Shown here: positions 6,880 through 15,099 of the stretch, in pieces | Layout: each line of letters begins with the position of its first letter | Numbering within the stretch: position 1 is the first letter of the stretch | From: an uncultured Cytophagaceae bacterium | Lineage (GTDB): Bacteria > Bacteroidota > Bacteroidia > Cytophagales > Spirosomataceae | Assembly (NCBI GenBank): GCA_938008575.1 | Contig: CALLKB010000242.1 | Location: 1 to 22,300 of the forward strand | Direction: 5' to 3' | Length of the DNA stretch: 22,300 bases | Program-made: the position numbers and the translations under genes | The notes under the pieces: model-generated | Databases searched by the model: none | What the model was told of the DNA's origin: nothing | The model's input: the letters and a program-made list of their open reading frames with translations, nothing else

Positions 6880-9255
6880 TTAAAAAGTAAAATTATAAGT
6901 GACAGCAGGTACAAAAGATCCAATAATTGACAATTGAACCGCTTCCGTTTTTAATGTATTCGTATCATTTGCTTGCGTGTAGATTGAGAATGGATTCTTC
7001 CGATTGTACACATTGTAAACCGAGAATACCCATTCAGAAGACCCTTTACCAAACAAAGCTTTCTTATTTTTCTTCGTTGCCGAAATATCAAGACGATTGT
7101 AATCCGGAACACGGATGTTTCCACGAGTTCCTACAGCTGTCTGAGGATAAGCGATTCCCTCATAGATATATTTCTGTGATGGAATCGAATAAGGAACACC
7201 AGTGATGTAGGCGAAATTGGCACCCAATGACCATTTGGCCGACAAAGCATATTGGCCTACAACATTCAACGTATGTGTCCGGTCATAACGATTCAAATAC
7301 CAATCATTGTTGTTCAAACCCTCGATTAATCGTTCAGTTCTGGCAAGTGTATAGCTCAACCAGCCCGTTAATTTTCCTACATTCTTTTTTACAAAAAACT
7401 CAACACCGTATGCACGACCTTTTCCGAAAAGCAAATCCTTTTCAAACAATGGGTTCAAAAATAAATTCGCCCGATCTGCATAATCAATTTGATTTTGCAT
7501 TTCCTTGTAATATACTTCGACCGAAGTCTCATAATCGTTGCCGCTTTCACCCAAGTTTTTAAACAAGCCCAAAGCGACTTGATCTGCAATCTGAGGTTTG
7601 ATGATGTTGGTAGATGAAGTCCAAACATCTAAAGGTGTAGAAGCAGCCGTATTCGACATCAAATGAACATATTGCGCCAAACGATTGTAAGATGCTTTTA
7701 GGGATGTGTTTTCCCCTACTTTTAAGTTGGCCGCAAACCGCGGTTCCCAATTCCCATAATTCGCCACCGATTTCGTAGGTGAAACTTGAACCAATTTCAA
7801 CGTATAACCTGTTGGGTTTTCAATCGACACAGGCACAGGAACGCGTTCGTAATATTCCCCATTATCACTCTTGTAATCATAATTCGAATACCTTACTCCG
7901 TATTGAATGGAAATACGCGGACTAATTTTCCATTCATCACCGATGTAGGCTGAAAGTTCAACGCCGCTCTTGTCTACCTGACCAAACTCTCGTTTGTCAC
8001 CATTGGAAGAAGCTGATGCTTTACCTGGAGAGAATTGATAACTCAATACTTGCGCACCAAAAGTCAATGTATTATCCGGACTAACATAATAGGTAAAATC
8101 TGGCTTAAAACTTAAGTTCTTAATGTTTGATGTCCACCGAAATGCATCCGATGGTCTTTTGTTTTTCAAATCAGAATCCAACAAATAATCGTAATTACTA
8201 TAGAAAGTCGTGGCGTTCATGAATAACTTATTAGAAAACACGTGATTCCACCGAGCTGAAATCGTGCTATTTCCCCAATTAAACCCAAACCCATTCCCGA
8301 AGACATCACGACCAAAATATCCCGACAAGAAAACAGTATTCTTCGTATTGATATTATAATTCACTTTGGCAGTCAAATCATAAAAATTAAATGCGGCATC
8401 GGCATTGTTCCCCGTCAAAAATGGCTGAGCTAAAACATCAATATATGACCGACGAGCCGCAACAATAAAAGAAGCCTTATCCTTGATTAATGGAGCTTCT
8501 ATGGAAAGCCTAGAAAATATTACTCCGATACCTCCATTAACTTCCAGTTTTTTGGCATTCCCCTCCTTCATCTTCACATCCAAAATCGATGAAACACGCC
8601 CACCATACTGCGATGGAATACCACCTTTAAATAACTTAACGTCCTTGACCGCATCCGGATTAAAGACCGAAAAGAAGCCAAATAAATGCGAAGAATTGTA
8701 AACCGGTGCATCGTCAAGCAAAACTAAGTTTTGATCAACTCCACCACCACGCACATTGAAACCCGATGCTCCTTCTCCCACCGTAGATACGCCTGGCAAC
8801 AACTGAATCGCTCGAACTAAATCAACCTCACCTAATAAGGCTGGAATTTTTCGTATTGTTTTAATATCAATTTTATTCACCGACATTTCAATACCGCGCA
8901 CATTTTCATCAACCGCCTTAGCCAAGACTTTCACCTCCGCTAATTCATTCGACTCAGGCTGCATTTCAATGTTTAAGGTCTGACTTTTACCCGAAAATGT
9001 CACCTTGCGCTCCTGTTTCGCAAATCCTGATGAGGAAAATACTAAAGTAAATTCACCCGGCTGCACAGACAAACTATAAAAGCCATACGTGTTTGTCACA
9101 TTTCCTACCTTCAGTTCTTTGATGTAAATACTTGCACCGATCAAACCTTCCCCATTCGAAGCATCCTTCACATAACCACTCAATGTAGCTTTCTGAGCTA
9201 TTAAACTCAAGGGCAAGAAACTCAAAAAACACAAAACTATTTTTCTAATAATCAT
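6880..9255 (-). CDS. TonB-dependent receptor with N-terminal carboxypeptidase-like domain
   Basis: The start at 9253-9255 gives a clean signal peptide (MIIRKIVLCFLSFLPLSLIA, then Q) and a 791-residue protein; an ATG 21 nt upstream is less likely. Residues 22-105 form a CarboxypepD_reg-like domain (ATLSGYVKDASNGEGLIGAS). A plug domain follows at about 125-240, with GFNVRGGGVDQNLVLLDDAP and FKGGIPSQYGGRVSSILDV. The C-terminal barrel ends in AVTYNFTF, with the terminal Phe typical of outer-membrane proteins. Such receptors import ligands across the outer membrane using TonB energy. The absence of SusD and the presence of a DUF4249 partner point away from a classical glycan locus, so the ligand is open. 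It is transcribed divergently from a small XRE regulator. Confidence 0.93.
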   Translation of the reverse strand: MIIRKIVLCFLSFLPLSLIAQKATLSGYVKDASNGEGLIGASIYIKELKVGNVTNTYGFYSLSVQPGEFTLVFSSSGFAKQERKVTFSGKSQTLNIEMQPESNELAEVKVLAKAVDENVRGIEMSVNKIDIKTIRKIPALLGEVDLVRAIQLLPGVSTVGEGASGFNVRGGGVDQNLVLLDDAPVYNSSHLFGFFSVFNPDAVKDVKLFKGGIPSQYGGRVSSILDVKMKEGNAKKLEVNGGIGVIFSRLSIEAPLIKDKASFIVAARRSYIDVLAQPFLTGNNADAAFNFYDLTAKVNYNINTKNTVFLSGYFGRDVFGNGFGFNWGNSTISARWNHVFSNKLFMNATTFYSNYDYLLDSDLKNKRPSDAFRWTSNIKNLSFKPDFTYYVSPDNTLTFGAQVLSYQFSPGKASASSNGDKREFGQVDKSGVELSAYIGDEWKISPRISIQYGVRYSNYDYKSDNGEYYERVPVPVSIENPTGYTLKLVQVSPTKSVANYGNWEPRFAANLKVGENTSLKASYNRLAQYVHLMSNTAASTPLDVWTSSTNIIKPQIADQVALGLFKNLGESGNDYETSVEVYYKEMQNQIDYADRANLFLNPLFEKDLLFGKGRAYGVEFFVKKNVGKLTGWLSYTLARTERLIEGLNNNDWYLNRYDRTHTLNVVGQYALSAKWSLGANFAYITGVPYSIPSQKYIYEGIAYPQTAVGTRGNIRVPDYNRLDISATKKNKKALFGKGSSEWVFSVYNVYNRKNPFSIYTQANDTNTLKTEAVQLSIIGSFVPAVTYNFTF

Positions 9256-9273
9256 ATCGCTCAATTCAAAACA

Positions 9274-9281
9274 CAAATATA
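9274..9281 (-). promoter_or_regulatory. -7-like promoter element for the TonB receptor operon
   Basis: TATATTTG on the minus strand matches TAnnTTTG and ends 18 nt before the start codon. No convincing -33 element is seen at the usual distance. Confidence 0.4.
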
Positions 9282-9351
9282 ACTGCCACTAGGCCTAAAA
9301 GTTTTACCGACTATCACATTATCACAATTAATTGAATTTAACAAAATCAAT

Positions 9352-9365
9352 GGTAACATATTACC
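9352..9365. promoter_or_regulatory. Interrupted palindrome GGTAACATATTACC between divergent genes
   Basis: The arms GGTAA and TTACC are perfect, with four bases between them. The site lies between the divergent receptor and XRE genes, about 30 bp upstream of the -7-like box of the XRE gene. XRE proteins bind sites of this size, so it is a candidate operator. A shorter perfect palindrome, CAATTAATTG, lies at 9325-9334. Only sequence symmetry supports the call. Confidence 0.35.
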
Positions 9366-9393
9366 GAAAAAAAAATAAAACAAATACTTTTAT

Positions 9394-9401
9394 TACATTT
9401 G
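9394..9401 (+). promoter_or_regulatory. -7-like promoter element for the XRE regulator
   Basis: TACATTTG matches TAnnTTTG and lies 19 nt before the ATG at 9421. The upstream part is A-rich without a clear TTTG. Confidence 0.4.
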
Positions 9402-9420
9402 CCCTACACGAATCAAAAAA

Positions 9421-9630
9421 ATGGATTTAACAATTTTTGGTCAGATCATTCGCGAAAAAAGAAATGCCCTGCGCTTAAAACAGGAAGACCTTAGTATGCA
9501 AAGCGGGGTAGCCGTAAAAACCATTCATTCCATTGAATTAGGAAAAGGCAATCCTGCCATAAAAACTATATTACGCTTATTTGAAACACTAGAACTCGAC
9601 TTCATTGTCGTATCAGCCAAATCCCTCTAA
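9421..9630 (+). CDS. Small XRE/Cro-type helix-turn-helix regulator
   Basis: A 69-residue protein that is almost entirely a five-helix XRE DNA-binding domain: FGQIIREKRNALRLKQEDLS, then SGVAVKTIHSIELGKGNPAI and a closing ILRLFETLELDFIVV. It resembles the antitoxin-like regulators that accompany HipA kinases, but no HipA or other toxin follows. The next gene, the NagB-LmbE fusion, starts 11 nt downstream on the same strand, so the two probably share a transcript. Divergent from it is a TonB receptor operon, and a palindrome at 9352-9365 lies between them. It may regulate itself, the fusion gene or the receptor; the sequence does not decide. The domain call is firm, targets are inference. Confidence 0.88.
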   Translation: MDLTIFGQIIREKRNALRLKQEDLSMQSGVAVKTIHSIELGKGNPAIKTILRLFETLELDFIVVSAKSL

Positions 9631-9641
9631 ACGGAACCATT

Positions 9642-11543
9642 ATGGAACAAGCCATCAGTTTTGAACGTATCCCAACGCGTATTTTTGACGATTCAGAAAA
9701 AGCCTCAAAAGCCGTTGCACACGAGATCGCAGCACTTATTAGACAAAAAAACAAAGAGGGAAAGCCTACAATTTTAGGCTTAGCGACTGGATCATCCCCT
9801 AAAAAAGTGTACCAAGAGCTCATCCGCATGCACAAGGAAGAAGGCCTGAGCTTCAAAAATGTCATCACCTTCAATTTGGACGAATATCATCCGATGGAAC
9901 CGGATTCAATACAAAGTTATGTTCGATTTATGCGCGAACAACTCTTTGATCACATTGATATACCGGTAACAAATTACCATATTCCGGATGGAACATTAAC
10001 AATTGAAAAAATCCCAGAATTCTGTCGGGACTACGAAGCCAAAATTGAAAAACTAGGTGGTTTCGACTTTTACTTGCTTGGAATCGGCCGCAATGGACAC
10101 ATTGGTTTCAACGAACCTGGTTCGGTCATCAACTCCAAAACACGTTTGATGACACTTGACATCACAACGAAGATTGATGCAGCTATTGATTTTGGCGGAT
10201 TAGAAAAAGTACCTAAGCGTGCAATCACACTGGGAATTGATAAAATCATGCAAGCCAAACGCATCGTTTTATTAGCCTGGGGAGAGCACAAAGCACAAAG
10301 TGTCGCCAAAGCCGTAGAAGGTCCTATCACATCTGACATCCCTGCCACTTATTTACAGCAACATCCGAACACACTTTTCATTCTCGATGAAACGGCTGCA
10401 TCCCTATTGACGCGCATCAAAACACCTTGGTTGGTCGATTCAGTTACTTGGGACCGCAACATGATTAAAAAGGCGGTAACCCACCTTTCCCTTCATTTAG
10501 GGAAACCCGTATTAAAGTTGACGAGTAAAGATTACAACGAACATGGTATGTCGGACTTGCTTTCTTTGTACGGACAAGCCTACGACATCAACATTGAAGT
10601 ATTCAACTACTTACAACATACAATTACAGGCTGGCCAGGCGGAAAACCGAATGCGGATGACACACACAGGCCTGAACGCGCTTTCCCTGCCAAGAAAAAA
10701 GTCATCATTTTTAGCCCCCATCCGGATGATGACATCATCTCCATGGGAGGAACTTTCCAGCGTTTGCATGACCAAGGGCACGACGTGCATGTAGTCTATC
10801 AAACATCTGGAAACATCGCCGTTGCTGATGATGAAGCTTTACGATTCGCGGAATTTGTCGTCGACTTCAATGAAAAATTCGAAAGCTCGAACGCCAAGGC
10901 CAACAAAATCTACAAGGAGGCTGTTAAGTTCTTAAAAAACAAGAAAGATTCTGAATTAGATATTCCAGCCGTTCGCGAAATTAAAGGCCTTATCCGACAA
11001 GGCGAAGCAAAAAATACCTGTCGGTTCGTGGGCATCAAAAAGGAGAATGCACACTTCTTGCACATGCCTTTCTATGAAACAGGAACTATTCGCAAGAAAC
11101 CCATCGGAGAAGAAGATATCCAATTAATTATGGATATCATCGAAGAAATCCAACCGCATCAAATCTATGCAGCAGGCGATTTAGCGGATCCACATGGTAC
11201 ACATAAAGTTTGCCTAGATGCCATTTTTGAGGCAATCCAACGCTTAAAACATCGTGAATACATGAAAAATTGCTGGGTTTGGTTGTACAAAGGCGCATGG
11301 GCTGAGTGGGATATCGACCAAATCGAAATGGCAGTTCCCATGTCTCCCGACCAAGTGTTTAAAAAACGTATGGGTATTTTCAAACACCAATCACAAAAAG
11401 ACGGTGTCGTTTTCCAAGGGGAAGATTCACGTGAATTCTGGCAACGTGCAGAAGAAAGAAACCGAGGCACTGCTCAAATTTACAATGCACTCGGTTTAGC
11501 TGAATATGAGGCCATGGAAGCCTTTGTTCGTTGGAAATTCTAA
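9642..11543 (+). CDS. nagB: Glucosamine-6-phosphate deaminase fused to an LmbE/PIG-L deacetylase-like domain
   Basis: 633 residues, more than twice the size of E. coli NagB (266). Residues 10-265 are the NagB domain: LATGSSP (47-53), FNLDEY (77-82, with the catalytic-base Asp80) and GIGRNGHIGFNEPG (147-160, with His153 and Glu158). The Asp141 position of E. coli NagB appears to be Asn151 here. NagB turns glucosamine-6-phosphate into fructose-6-phosphate and ammonia. After a linker, residues 352-600 form an LmbE/PIG-L domain with the zinc motif SPHPDDD (His360, Asp363) and a second motif DPHGTH (516-521). This superfamily removes N-acetyl groups, so the protein might deacetylate and then deaminate the same sugar phosphate; that is inferred. 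The fusion is common in Bacteroidota. The stop codon overlaps that of the opposite gene by 4 bp. Confidence 0.93.
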   Translation: MEQAISFERIPTRIFDDSEKASKAVAHEIAALIRQKNKEGKPTILGLATGSSPKKVYQELIRMHKEEGLSFKNVITFNLDEYHPMEPDSIQSYVRFMREQLFDHIDIPVTNYHIPDGTLTIEKIPEFCRDYEAKIEKLGGFDFYLLGIGRNGHIGFNEPGSVINSKTRLMTLDITTKIDAAIDFGGLEKVPKRAITLGIDKIMQAKRIVLLAWGEHKAQSVAKAVEGPITSDIPATYLQQHPNTLFILDETAASLLTRIKTPWLVDSVTWDRNMIKKAVTHLSLHLGKPVLKLTSKDYNEHGMSDLLSLYGQAYDINIEVFNYLQHTITGWPGGKPNADDTHRPERAFPAKKKVIIFSPHPDDDIISMGGTFQRLHDQGHDVHVVYQTSGNIAVADDEALRFAEFVVDFNEKFESSNAKANKIYKEAVKFLKNKKDSELDIPAVREIKGLIRQGEAKNTCRFVGIKKENAHFLHMPFYETGTIRKKPIGEEDIQLIMDIIEEIQPHQIYAAGDLADPHGTHKVCLDAIFEAIQRLKHREYMKNCWVWLYKGAWAEWDIDQIEMAVPMSPDQVFKKRMGIFKHQSQKDGVVFQGEDSREFWQRAEERNRGTAQIYNALGLAEYEAMEAFVRWKF

Positions 11544-14449
11544 GCCAAAGCCTCAAATAACACCTCGGCGGTATGCTTCGCATGGCGTTGCGTACCGTCG
11601 TGGATTTGATGTCGGCAGCTCGTACCCGAAGCCACAATCTCCACTTCGGCAGGCTGAGAACGCACCGTAGGGAACAACACTAATTCCCCAATCTGCATGG
11701 ATAAATCATAGTGCTCTTTTTCATATCCAAAAGAACCCGCCATCCCACAACATCCTGAAGGAATCAATTGAACCTCAAAATTGGCCGGCAAAGACAAAGC
11801 CTTTTTAGCGGCTACCAAAGAACTCATGGATTTTTGTTGGCAATGCCCATGCAACTTCAATAATTTCTTTTCGCTTGAAAAAGCCTTGGCATCAATTCGT
11901 TTGGCATCCGCCTCCCGCGCAATAAACTCTTCTAATAACAATACATTTTTACTTAAAGCTTGCGCCTTCTCTAACCACGCATCCGACACTAAATCCGGAT
12001 ATTCATCGCGGAAAGTCAAAATAGCGGAAGGCTCAATCCCTACCAAAGGGGTCTCAGCAGTAGCTAAGCCCGACCATAACTCAACATTTTTCTGAGCTAA
12101 ATTACGTGCCTCATCCAGCATTCCCTTAGACAAGAATGAACGCCCAGAAATCGGATGCTGCAAGGTACGCACCTCATATCCTAAGGCTTCAAGTAATAAC
12201 ACGGCCTTACGTCCCACTTCAGCATCATTGAAATTCGTGAATTCATCCACAAATAGATAAACAGCTTTGGCAGATTGAATCGATTTACGACCTTTCAACC
12301 ATGACCATAAAGTTTGTTTAGCCATTAATGGCATCGTACGTTCCGGATGAAATCCGACCATACGGTTAGAAATCCGACGTAAGAAAGGCGTTCCCATCAC
12401 CAAATTATAGAGGAAAGGTACACGTGATGCATAAGAAGATACGGAAGCAAAATGACCCACAAGCCAACTGCGTAATGGTGTACCATTTTCCTTTTGGTAT
12501 TGGTACAAGAATTCCATCTTCAATTTAGCCACATCAACATTGGAAGGGCATTCTGCCTTACAACCCTTACAAGCTAAACACAAATCCATCACCTCCTTAA
12601 TTTCTTTGTGATTAAAGCGATTTGCTTGCGTTGAACGTGTTAAAAATTCCCGAAGAATATTGGCACGTGCACGTGTTGTTTCTTTTTCATTTCGTGTTGC
12701 CATAAACGACGGACACATCGTACCGCCGGAAACAGGCGTTTTCCGACAATCCCCCGAACCATTACATTGCTCGGCATGTTGCAAAACATCTTGATCCTGA
12801 TAACGGAAGGCCGTTTTAAATTCAGGGGTTTGTTGGCCTGCCTCATAACGCAAAAACGTGTCCATCGGAGGCGTATCGACAATCTTATTCGGATTAAAAA
12901 TCCCCTTCGGATCCCACCAAGATTTCAGCTCCCGCATCAATTGGTAATTGGCCTCTCCTACCATCCAAGGAATAAATTCACCACGTAAACGGCCATCACC
13001 ATGCTCGCCAGATAAAGACCCTTGGTATTTCTTCACTAAATGAGCAATCTCCTCTGCAATGTGTCGGAATTGTTTATGGCCTTCTGCTGTCTTTAAATTA
13101 ATAATCGGTCGAAGATGCAATTCCCCAGAACCCGCGTGGGCATAGTGTACACAATACAAATTATTTTCGGAGAGGATCTCATTAAACTCGGCAATAAACG
13201 CAGGCAAGTCATTCACGTCGACCGCCGTATCCTCAATTACCGCAACGGCTTTTTCGTCACCTGGCAAATTTGACAAGAGACCAAGACCCGCTTTTCTCAA
13301 ATCCCAAACCTTTTTCACATCTCCACCCGTCACGAATGGGAAATGATAGCCGAGGTTTTCGGCCAACATCGCTTCTTCCACGGCTTTCGCCTGAATAGCT
13401 AAATCATCGGCATTATCAGAACGAAGTTCCACAACCAGAATCGCACCTGGATCGCCATCCACGAAAAAGCGATTTTGACTCTGTTCCGCATTCGCTTTGG
13501 TACACTCTAAAATATAATGGTCCATCAACTCGGAAGCAGATGGATTAAATCGCAAGGCAATCAAATTTGCGCGTAAGGCCTCATCAATGTTATTGAAATG
13601 CGCACAAACTAATCCCAAATGGGCCGGTGGCAAAGGGTCAACATGAACTTTGATACGTGTCACAAAACACAAAGTTCCTTCTGAACCCGCTAAAAGTGCA
13701 CAAAAATTGAAGGCTGGCGTATCAGCCACAAAAGCATCTGTATTTAACAACATATCCACCGCATACCCCGTATTTCTACGCTTAATACTTGGCTTCGGAA
13801 ACTCGTCGTTGATATTTTTTTGATTTTTCGGATTCGAAAGGGCAGCCAATGTCTGCGCATAAATATTATGCAAACGAGAACCCGGCTGCAATGTTTGTAC
13901 CGTTTGATGCGGATCTTCGGCTTTAAAATGAACGAAAGTTCCGTCCGACAAATAGCCCTCAACTTCCAAGATATGATCGCGCGTAGAGCCGTAAACGACG
14001 GAATTCGAACCACAAGAGTTATTCCCAAGCATACCGCCAATCATCGCACGATTTGCCGTTGAAGTTTCAGGACCGAAAAACAAACCATGTTTTTTCAATT
14101 CCACATTCAACACATCACGTACAACACCTGGCTCAACCCATGCATAGGATTCTGCGGAATTTACTTCTAGGATTCGATTGAAGTGTTTGGAAACGTCTAC
14201 GACTAATCCACTTCCCACAACTTGACCGGCTAATGAAGTACCAGCGGTACGCGGGATCAACGGAATTTGATGTTGGTCAGCAAATTGAATCAAGGTCTCA
14301 ATGTCCTGAATCGTTTCGGGAATCGCAACGCCCAAAGGCATCTCCCGATAGGCGGATGCATCTGTGGCATACAATGTTCGCATCACGTTATCCGTGTGCA
14401 AAGCACCTTGTAATTGACTTGCTAATTGATTAAGAACTTGAGCATCCAT
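11540..14449 (-). CDS. FAD-linked oxidase / Fe-S dehydrogenase (D-lactate or glycolate dehydrogenase type)
   Basis: A 969-residue fusion. Residues 35-265 form a PCMH-type FAD domain (PRTAGTSLAGQ near 67-76, GGMLGNNSCGSNS, GSEGTL near 255-260). Residues 270-525 are the FAD-oxidase C-terminal domain, with HAGSGELHLRP and SGEHGDGRLRGE. A ferredoxin-like part has Cys562, 568 and 579 and then C-x2-C-x2-C-x3-C at 624-634. The last 240 residues carry CCG-type cysteines: Cys870, 900, 901 and 945. This is the layout of GlcD plus GlcF in one chain; such enzymes oxidise D-2-hydroxy acids such as D-lactate or glycolate and pass electrons to the quinone pool, here presumably menaquinone. The exact substrate is not resolved. 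The start lies 10 nt after the YhhN gene, so it is probably co-transcribed. Confidence 0.9.
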   Translation of the reverse strand: MDAQVLNQLASQLQGALHTDNVMRTLYATDASAYREMPLGVAIPETIQDIETLIQFADQHQIPLIPRTAGTSLAGQVVGSGLVVDVSKHFNRILEVNSAESYAWVEPGVVRDVLNVELKKHGLFFGPETSTANRAMIGGMLGNNSCGSNSVVYGSTRDHILEVEGYLSDGTFVHFKAEDPHQTVQTLQPGSRLHNIYAQTLAALSNPKNQKNINDEFPKPSIKRRNTGYAVDMLLNTDAFVADTPAFNFCALLAGSEGTLCFVTRIKVHVDPLPPAHLGLVCAHFNNIDEALRANLIALRFNPSASELMDHYILECTKANAEQSQNRFFVDGDPGAILVVELRSDNADDLAIQAKAVEEAMLAENLGYHFPFVTGGDVKKVWDLRKAGLGLLSNLPGDEKAVAVIEDTAVDVNDLPAFIAEFNEILSENNLYCVHYAHAGSGELHLRPIINLKTAEGHKQFRHIAEEIAHLVKKYQGSLSGEHGDGRLRGEFIPWMVGEANYQLMRELKSWWDPKGIFNPNKIVDTPPMDTFLRYEAGQQTPEFKTAFRYQDQDVLQHAEQCNGSGDCRKTPVSGGTMCPSFMATRNEKETTRARANILREFLTRSTQANRFNHKEIKEVMDLCLACKGCKAECPSNVDVAKLKMEFLYQYQKENGTPLRSWLVGHFASVSSYASRVPFLYNLVMGTPFLRRISNRMVGFHPERTMPLMAKQTLWSWLKGRKSIQSAKAVYLFVDEFTNFNDAEVGRKAVLLLEALGYEVRTLQHPISGRSFLSKGMLDEARNLAQKNVELWSGLATAETPLVGIEPSAILTFRDEYPDLVSDAWLEKAQALSKNVLLLEEFIAREADAKRIDAKAFSSEKKLLKLHGHCQQKSMSSLVAAKKALSLPANFEVQLIPSGCCGMAGSFGYEKEHYDLSMQIGELVLFPTVRSQPAEVEIVASGTSCRHQIHDGTQRHAKHTAEVLFEALA

Positions 14450-14459
14450 GTACGTGTAA

Positions 14460-15092
14460 TTATCGCTGAAGATGCAATTTACACAAAGCGCGGATTAGTA
14501 GCAATTGAGCTAGAATATAAGTGGACATGACCGCAAAGGAATTCCACGGATATTCAAAATAAAACTTACCAAAAGCTAATAAGCTATCAGAAACTACGAA
14601 TAAAAAAGCGCCACAACGGAGTTTGATATTAGGAATTTGAAAAGCAAAATACAGCATGGAGCCCAAAGCCAAGGCATAGACAACGACAGGTGGCACCAAG
14701 GCTGCAGGAAGATTTGGAAATAAAAAGCCTAAAAATCCGATGACATAAATCAAAACAGGAATCAAAAAATAGGACCAACGTAGTGCACCAAGCTTGACAA
14801 ACTGTCGAATATAGGCAATTTGCATAACCAAGAAAGATCCTAAGCCTAATTGGAAATATAACGCAGAATCACCCGGAATCAACAGAAAAACGTCCCCTAA
14901 CCAAGCAAAAAGCAAGGTAAACAGGAGGCCATTGCGTGATGCGGATTTTAAATTATACGCATAGACATAAATACCTAGCAAAATCATCAACAAGGGCTTA
15001 GTCGCATAGCGAATAGAAGATGAAATAAGCGGGGAAAGCAATTCCAACGCTCCGATTACAAAATAAGCCATCAATATCTTTTTCTGCTTCAT
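14460..15092 (-). CDS. YhhN family membrane protein (lysoplasmalogenase-like)
   Basis: I start at the ATG at 15090-15092 (MKQKKILMAYFVIGALELLS), 7 nt after the stop of the upstream gene; a longer start would overlap that gene. The 210-residue product has about seven to eight membrane segments. The YhhN/TMEM86 signature is seen in YATKPLLMILLGIYVYA near the N-terminus, FAWLGDVFLLIPGD, and LFVVSDSLLAFGKFY near the C-terminus, with the conserved acidic residues of the proposed active site. Animal and some bacterial members hydrolyse the vinyl-ether bond of lysoplasmalogens; the role in this organism is unproven. It lies between a membrane glycosyltransferase and the FAD/Fe-S dehydrogenase, all on one strand with very short gaps. 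Confidence 0.85.
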   Translation of the reverse strand: MKQKKILMAYFVIGALELLSPLISSSIRYATKPLLMILLGIYVYAYNLKSASRNGLLFTLLFAWLGDVFLLIPGDSALYFQLGLGSFLVMQIAYIRQFVKLGALRWSYFLIPVLIYVIGFLGFLFPNLPAALVPPVVVYALALGSMLYFAFQIPNIKLRCGAFLFVVSDSLLAFGKFYFEYPWNSFAVMSTYILAQLLLIRALCKLHLQR

Positions 15093-15099
15093 TTTTATA

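Noticed and set aside
6555..7562. ORFs on the plus strand opposite the lipoprotein and receptor genes
   Set aside because: They are antisense shadows with no domain pattern or start signals; the minus-strand genes are clear.
9421..9630. Toxin-antitoxin system with the XRE protein as antitoxin
   Set aside because: No HipA-like or other toxin gene is next to it; the following gene is a metabolic fusion enzyme.
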